Positions 58,020 to 64,000 of a stretch of DNA of 64,000 bases are shown in pieces. Origin of the DNA: Nymphaea colorata (lineage: Eukaryota; Streptophyta; Magnoliopsida; Nymphaeales; Nymphaeaceae); NCBI RefSeq assembly GCF_008831285.2, contig NC_045143.1:18999655-19063654 (forward strand), read 5' to 3'. The notes under the pieces were generated by a model. That model saw nothing but the letters and a program-made list of their open reading frames with translations. It ran no database searches and was not told the origin of the DNA. The translations under genes were made by a program, and so were the position numbers. Position 1 is the first letter of the stretch. Each line of letters opens with the position of its first letter.

Positions 58020-60249
58020 TTGTAAAAGGTGAGAAAGCGAGACGTGGCATTGAGCCTATCATAAGGCGAGGCGAGGCGAGGCATTAATTGAAGTGTAAGC
58101 TTCACGAAAAAATTTGTGAATTATATAATATTTATAAAAATAACAACAAAACTGAAAAACAATTACTACAACACTAAGCATATCAATAAAGAACAATACA
58201 CAACATATGCAAACCACAATCATTCACAAATTGGCTCATAGCACGACCTGTCCTAAACAGTTAAATGTCATAGAATTATTATTGAAAAACAAATAACCAA
58301 AATTAGGTAAACCAAGATTCAGATGATAATATCAACTAAGAGAATAAGTAAATAACAAGTATTGTGGAACAATAATATAAGCATATTGAAATATGTATAT
58401 GTAGAAAAACTAAAAAAAAAAGTAACTAATTTGTATAATTATCAGGTGATATTTAACAAAGTTCAAATGATTTTTGTAGGCAATTGGTCAATTGTATCTT
58501 CATCATTGTCAACTTCTTTAATGGAAGACAGTTTATCGTCATTTGAAACGTCCATATATTGAATAGGTTCTTCTTCTTCTTCAGTTGATTCATCATCAAA
58601 ACTCTCATATTATAAATCTTCTATTATTGTTTTACCTTCATATAAACGCAATAACGCACAACAAAATATAATAGTTAGTAAAGAAAATAGACAATGTTCA
58701 TATCTTTATTTCAAAAATTACAAACATATAGCATTACCTTTGCCAAAGCTTTTCTTTTGAGATGATGAAGAAGCACTTTTATACTTTCTCATAGACCTTG
58801 ATATATCTTCGAAAGGGGGGATATTAATGTCTTCGATCTTAAACGATGAGTGCAACCAAGAATCATCTGATGAAAGTGGTAAAACAAAATCTTCTTGTCC
58901 AACAACTCATTCATCATCTGAATCAATAGTGTCAACATATAATGGATCTTGAGTACTTTTCTTTCTCATTTCTCTTTCATTCAACTTCATATTATACATG
59001 ATAAAAACCAAAGAATTCAGTTTTTCTTGGTCAAGGTGATTTCTTCTTTTTGTATGTACCTATCATATAATTGCATAAGTTAAACATTTTGACAATTATA
59101 AAAAAAACATTTGAATGATAGCACAATAAATCATTTGAAAGTTTCATTTATTTACCAAAGAGAATGAGCTCCAGTTACGCTCACATCCTGATGCACTGCA
59201 TGTAAGATTGAGAATTCTTATAGCAAAATTCTTCAATTCTTTTGTATTGTCGCCAAATGTATTTCACCAATCAGTTGATAAAAATAAACAAGAAGAATAG
59301 TTTAGATAACTTCATTTGATCCACTCATAAGTTCACAATATAAATCAAAACAATAAAAAAATTGTACCAGGATGTTTTTTCTTTCTTGTTCTAATTGCTA
59401 ACGATCTGTCGAACTCACCAACTTCATTTTCATATGAATCAAGTTGAACTAAAATGTCACATCTTTCTTCTACAGTAGGCACCATAATGTCTAAGCATTC
59501 CATGAACCCAGCCTTTATTCTTCTATCATTGAGGACATCATCGTCATAATGAAAATGTAGGTTTAGGTAATACCTTGCAGCATGTAAATGATGATGCATT
59601 CATAATGAAAATGTAGGTTTAGGTAATACCTTGCAGCATGTAAATGTTGATGCATTTGATTATCCCACCAATTATCAATTATTTGTCAAATTTTTGTATA
59701 CTTTTTCTAATTATCTACATTGTATGCTATTTCTTCTTTTGCCCTTCTCATATGATTGTACAAAAATAACTGGCTTTTCATCTGAATCAACAACTCTCAA
59801 ACACCTTCACAAAGGGTAATGTTACTTTAATAATATATGATATTGTCTTCCAAAACCTTTCATCTTGAGTAACAATTTCTATTACCTACTTGCTTTTGGG
59901 ATTTTTAGTATAATAATCACTGCCTTGAAATTTTGGAGACAATAACATGTTCTTCAATGCTATTTTGTTTGTATGAATACTATATAATGTAAGATACGAA
60001 CTAGCAAAATGTTTAATAACAGGTCGTAGAAGTTCTTTACCATTTGTATATTTTCTCATCAAATTTAATATCCAAGTATATCCTTATATAAATGTACTTA
60101 CAACCTTTGCTTTTTCAATCACTTTCTTATGCAAATGTATCTTAGCAATGTCTTCAAGAATTAAATCTAAGCAATGAGCTGCACAAGGTGTCCAAATAAT
60201 ATGCTTAAAGCCATCAATTTCTTTTAACTTCATACGTGCAGCTTTGTAG
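58020..60249 (-). pseudogene. hAT3: decayed hAT transposase (DUF659-type), cut by an LTR
   Basis: On the minus strand: MKLKEIDGFKHIIWTPCAAHCLDLILEDIAK (60236-60145) is the conserved core. Then KELLRPVIKHFASSYLTL, DERFWKTISYIIKVTLPFVKVFES, DNWWDNQMHQHLHAARYYLNLHF, ECLDIMVPTVEERCDILVQLDSYENEVGEF (59510-59400), and the dimerisation segment KNFAIRILNLTCSASGCERNWSSFSL (59245-59155). The end is TKRRNHLDQEKLNSLVFIMYNMKL (59056-58985). An internal 56-bp tandem duplication and several stops break it. The 58030-58085 GGCGAGGCGAGGC patch resembles the 3' end of such elements. The 5' half lies beyond the LTR inserted at 60250. Unrelated in family to hAT1/hAT2. Confidence 0.85.
59545..59656. repeat. 56-bp tandem duplication inside hAT3
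   Basis: Units 59545-59600 and 59601-59656 share ATAATGAAAATGTAGGTTTA and TACCTTGCAGCATGTAAATG. It duplicates the HLHAARYYLNLHF segment of the transposase. Confidence 0.93.
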
Positions 60250-60404
60250 TGTAATCACCCCAATTTTTCAAAAAAAAATGTCCTCTTTTATTAAAAACAT
60301 AAAACCCAATTTTTGCATCTAAATTGGTCCAAAGCCACAATCCAAATCCAAATTAGATCCAACCCAAGTTCAAATCCAAATCAAGCATTTGATACTCATT
60401 TGCC

Positions 60405-60890
60405 CTTACTTTTTTATAAAGAACCTCTTTTTAGAGGGTAATTTTGTTCTTTTTGGTAAACAAGACTCATTTGCCCCTCCTTTTTTACAAAGAACCTCCA
60501 TTTAGAGGGCAATTTTAGTCTTTTTGGGTGGACAAGACCAATTTGCCCTTCCTTTTGACAAAAAAATCTCCTTTTAGAGGGTGATTTTGGTCTTTTGGGT
60601 GGACAAGACCAATTTGTCATTTCTTTTGACAAAAAGTCTCCTTTTAGAGAGTGATTTTAGTCTTTTTGGGTGGACAAGACCAATTTGCCCTTTCTTTTGA
60701 TAAAAAGTCTCATTTTAGAGGGTGATTTTGGTCTTTTTAGGTGGACAAGACCAATTTGTCCTTCCTTTTGACAAAAAATCTTATTTTAGAGGGTGATTTT
60801 AGTCTTTTTGGGTGGACATGACTCATTTGTCTTTTCTTTTGACAAAAAGTATCCTTTTATAGGGTGATTTTAGTCTTTTTAGGACAAAAA
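60405..60890. repeat. 62-bp tandem array in the LTR, about seven units
   Basis: Units carry CTTTTAGAGGGTGATTTT, GTCTTTTTGGGTGGACAAGA and CCAATTTGCCCTTCCTTTTG. The array lies directly upstream of the LTR TATA box, so it may act as an enhancer-like repeat (inference). Confidence 0.95.
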
Positions 60891-60923
60891 ATTCAAATTT
60901 AGGGTTTTGACACCAAAATTCTC

Positions 60924-60930
60924 TATAAAT
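60924..60930 (+). promoter_or_regulatory. LTR promoter TATA box
   Basis: CTCTATAAATACC is a strong plant TATA match. It lies at the end of the 62-bp array and ahead of a leader with a CCCTTGGGAGAAACTC segment. Transcription would be expected to start about 30 bases downstream, near 60955. Confidence 0.65.
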
Positions 60931-61180
60931 ACCCCCCATTTCTCCCCTCTTGGGCATTAGCCCTTGGGAGAAACTCTAGTGTATTCTCACTTGAAGACTT
61001 AGAGTTTCTCTTGAGCTCTCTCTCTCTCCCTCTTCCTCTTTCCACTCATCTCCAACTTGGAGCAAGCCACAACCCTCTTGGAGGCATCATCTTGAAGCTT
61101 CATTCAAGGGGATCTTCAATCTAGGGTGTTCATTTTTCCAAAAGCTATTCTCACTAGAGGTATGTAATCAATATCTCATC

Positions 61181-61490
61181 TCTTTCTTTCTTCATTTTCC
61201 TCTCTTCTTCATCTCCCCATGGCCAAAGGAGATAGCACTCAACCTCTTTTTAGAGACAAGAGGCTATGCTCAAGTGTACTGGGAGCATGGAAAGATGAGA
61301 TAATCTTTTATTTCATGATTGAATCATGTTTTCCCTTTTATTGAATGTAGCATTGTCTTTCTTTCTTCATTTTCTTCTCATCTTCACCTCCCTATGGCCA
61401 AAGGAGATAGCACTCAATCTATTCTTAGAGACAAGAAGTTATGCTCAAGTGCACCGGGAGCATGGAAAGATGAGATTATCCTTTATTTCA
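61181..61490. repeat. Internal LTR duplication, offset about 175 bp
   Basis: Copies starting at 61181 and 61356 share ATGGCCAAAGGAGATAGCAC, GAGACAAGA and GGGAGCATGGAAAGATGAGA. Confidence 0.93.
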
Positions 61491-61540
61491 TAGTTATATT
61501 ATGCCCTCTTTCCTGGTTGAATCTTTCTCTTCTTATCATC

Positions 61541-61572
<32 letters not shown>

Positions 61573-61574
61573 TT
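61541..61574. repeat. (CT)n microsatellite in the LTR
   Basis: CT run with one interruption (CTATCTCTC). Confidence 0.93.
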
Positions 61575-63146
61575 CCTTCCTTGAATATTGTCCATGTATC
61601 ACCCATGCATAGTTGTTTGGTTTTCCGTCTATATGTTAATGTATGGTGGGAATGAGAGTGTGGTTTGGAAATTCTTTATCTTCATATTGATTTTTGAGGT
61701 TGGGACTTGTCCAACCCGGGGAAACCCTCACGAATATGTACATGTTAATACGCATTTTCATGACATTTCACGTTAGTTTCCTTTTAATCATCCCATTAAG
61801 AACCCTAATGAGCATCTTATTGTATGATTTGTTTTTATTCCATACCCAACGGTGGAAGAAATATATCCCTTGTGGCAAACCAAATCATAACATTCTATGT
61901 TTTTATGTAAATCATATTTTTCAAAACATTTTCAAAAGAAATCTCTCTAATGCGGCCTTGGAGACTTAGCTTAGGCTCTTGCATGAGTCTAAGCTTCCTT
62001 CCGGCCTATATCAAAATTTGAAGTTGGCTATTTTCAAATCATTCCTTGATTTTCATATTCATGAAAACGTATGCGTATATACATGTTATATACATATGCA
62101 TACACATGAATATATTTCTTTGTTGTTTCTCTTTCTATGATTTAACATACTTTTATAAACTCTTGTATACGTACATATAAATATATATATATGTGTGTAT
62201 TCCGTTTTAAAATCTCTCTTTCTTTTTCTAAAATGATCTTCTCTTCTCTACTTGATAGAAACATCATTTTCATAAGCTTTCATATATGTATACAAATACA
62301 TATATTTCTTTTTCAAACATGTGATTTTATGATTTTCAAGATCTTTTTCTTTCTCTATATCCCTCTTTGGATGTAGTCTTTCATCTTTTTCATTCTTCCA
62401 ATATCTTACCATTTAAGATTTTAATTTTTCATTTACCGACTTCATTAAGACCACAACTCAAGTAATGACCAAACATTGGATTCATGCTTGATGGTCTACA
62501 ATCTCAATCCATTTTCCAAAACTTTTCTTTCTTATATATGATAACTATGAAAACAAAAATCTTAGATGTATGTTATAGTATGAATGCCTTAGATGAATGT
62601 TGTGGTAGGAATGAGTCATTTTTCTTCCATTCATCTTAGGATTGATGCATCCATGCATTCACTTCCACTCAATATCACAAATAGGCACAAACGCATCTCT
62701 AAAAGAATTTAAGCAAGATAAGATGGAGCTCTAACTAGATGGTAACCAAATTACAGCAAAATCTCAAACCTACTTAAAGTCTTAAGAGAATACTAAAATG
62801 ACTTCAAAGTGATTCCCCAAGCTTTTCAAATGATATTTAAAAGATTTCCCAACTCTAGTTTTCATCAAAATGTTTCACATTCTCAAGCAATTATTCAAGA
62901 ACCTTTTCAAAAGTTTGAAACATCAAACTTCAAATATTCTTCTACACCGCATATAGAAAAGATGTTTAAGCCAAAATGAAATGCATCAATAATAAACATA
63001 GCCCTTGGATTGATTACCCCGGTAAAGGCGCCAGGAACGGTTGATCCTCGTACCGACGGGCGAGTCCCTTTCTCTTTTATTTTCAAACAAAAATCTCATT
63101 TTTCTGGGGCACTCCAAAACTAACCAAAAATTTTGGGATGCAAACA

Positions 63147-63168
63147 GATGACGACTGTGATGGGACCC
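63147..63168 (+). other. Probable primer binding site of the second Tat element
   Basis: GATGACGACTGTGATGGGAC directly follows the LTR end. It resembles the TGGCGACTC-type primer sites of Tat/Ogre elements (complementary to a tRNA-Arg end), with substitutions. Confidence 0.5.
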
Positions 63169-64000
63169 GTCATCGTTTGGCTATGATTATAATTGATGCA
63201 TTTTCACTAACTTAAACATCTCACATATTGCCAATGATAAAGCATGTCCCCAAATTTGGCCTTGACCCCATCGGTATTTCATTACATTGCTTGATGATTA
63301 TGTTTTCTCTCTTGCATATAAGACTAATTGAGGAGGATCAATCATGTTCACCTAGATCTAGGATCAAATACAACCTTCCTCAATTTAAGCCTTGATTTTA
63401 AACAATGCTTGCTTGCTTTTTCATATATTTTAATCACTATCTTAGGCAACATTGCATTAGAGACATCCGATTTTTGCATGCTTGCTCATATTTCCAAAAT
63501 TTCTATTACCTATTTGTCTCGGTCATCATGTTGTCGGGCTTGGTCTTAGGCGGTAGCACAAGACTACACCTTACAACTAGATCACACCTTGGGCGGGAAA
63601 GCCCCTTCGTTAGTACAATGAGTAGTAATTTGTGGTATATCGACGAGTGTCCAAGAAGAAGTTGATAAACCTTACCCTTAGTTGTCAAATGAAGAAGTCT
63701 ATGCTAGTACTAAGCCTCTTGGCTAAGGTATATTGGCATATCTTATATGAAATAATTATACTCAATCAAACCCAATTCAATTAGGGTCCTATGCTCCTTT
63801 TCCAAATATATGTATGATAAAGGTGACTTTCAAAAATGTTGGATGTTTATCATTGTATGATGATTGCATGTTTGTCTTTCTTACAATCTTTGATCAATTG
63901 AATAATTTTACATTCCATTTTCTTATTTAAATCAATGTTTTCTTCAATAATCTCTATATAATTTTCAACATGATCACACCATAAGCTCATGCTTTAACCC
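63169..64000 (+). mobile_element. Start of the internal region of the second Tat element
   Basis: Untranslated leader-type sequence; frames here are short and without gag motifs. Coding parts, if present, lie beyond the window. Confidence 0.5.

Larger units (their letters stand above)
60250..63146 (+). repeat. Long LTR of a second Tat-lineage element (2,897 bp)
   Basis: It starts TGTAATCACCCC and ends ATGCAAACA, followed by a primer-site-like sequence. Its 3' part (62435-62815) matches the Tat LTR at 12459-13349. It contains a 62-bp repeat array, a TATA box, an internal duplication and pyrimidine microsatellites. Its left border lies inside the hAT3 transposase gene. Orientation (+) and position make it a 5' LTR or a solo LTR; the sequence after it favours a 5' LTR. 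Confidence 0.82.

Noticed and set aside
60405-60890. CRISPR-like repeat array
   Set aside because: Contiguous tandem units with no unique spacers, inside a plant LTR; the same holds for 36286-36872.

Overview
The window is nuclear DNA of a flowering plant. It is AT-rich, has spliceosomal introns, and carries plant-specific families: a malectin-like/LRR receptor kinase, a RIC-type CRIB exon and a PPR relic. Most of the recognisable content is transposable elements of plant types: hAT, PIF/Harbinger, CACTA, Ty1/copia, Ty3/gypsy Tat and an L1-like LINE. I could not name the species from sequence alone. There are no operons, CRISPR arrays, rRNAs or tRNAs that I can support.

Layout. 1-4.4 kb: gene-poor DNA with small repeats and a 288-bp tandem duplication. 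4.4-13.35 kb: a decayed Ty3/gypsy Tat-lineage retrotransposon (+ strand) split by a complete hAT element, hAT1 (4737-9745). hAT1 has matching terminal inverted repeats, an 8-bp target duplication (7/8) and an uninterrupted transposase. The Tat element resumes at 9746 with RNase H, a second (archaeal-type) RNase H, integrase, a 40-45 bp 3' minisatellite, a polypurine tract and a truncated 3' LTR. 13.35-15.1 kb: copia fragment (-) and a PPR fossil. 17.85-20.42 kb: hAT2, an old decayed relative of hAT1 with a CpG-depleted right end, lying against a copia gag/PBS (-) at 20.4-21.7 kb. 24.06 kb: an orphan CRIB exon.

27.57-34.06 kb (-): the main cellular gene, a malectin-like LRR receptor kinase. 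I could place 14 exons with consistent splice phases (a candidate signal-peptide exon at 35170-35224 would make 15). Two single-base frameshifts break the reading frame. 34.6-38.75 kb, upstream of it: four non-autonomous hAT-type MITEs, each with a perfect 8-bp target duplication, plus a 96-bp satellite array. 39.49-43.78 kb: a structurally complete but coding-dead copia element with LTRs. 47.4-48.2 kb: PIF/Harbinger transposase relic. 50.5-51.75 kb: LINE reverse-transcriptase relic. 52.08-52.61 kb: inverted LTR related to the Tat LTR. 52.63-53.3 kb (-): CACTA TNP2 relic. 58.0-60.25 kb (-): a third, unrelated hAT relic cut by a 2.9-kb Tat LTR (60250-63146), whose internal region runs off the window.

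How it fits together. This is a nested-transposon landscape around one receptor-kinase gene. The clear insertion order is: hAT1 into the Tat element; the second Tat element into hAT3; MITEs into the DNA upstream of the kinase. The best candidates for something active or recent are hAT1 and the four MITEs. I found no convincing novel defence or metabolic system. The most unusual items are the hAT1 terminal architecture, the MITE cluster, and the kinase gene's tiny intron with a microsatellite as its pyrimidine tract.
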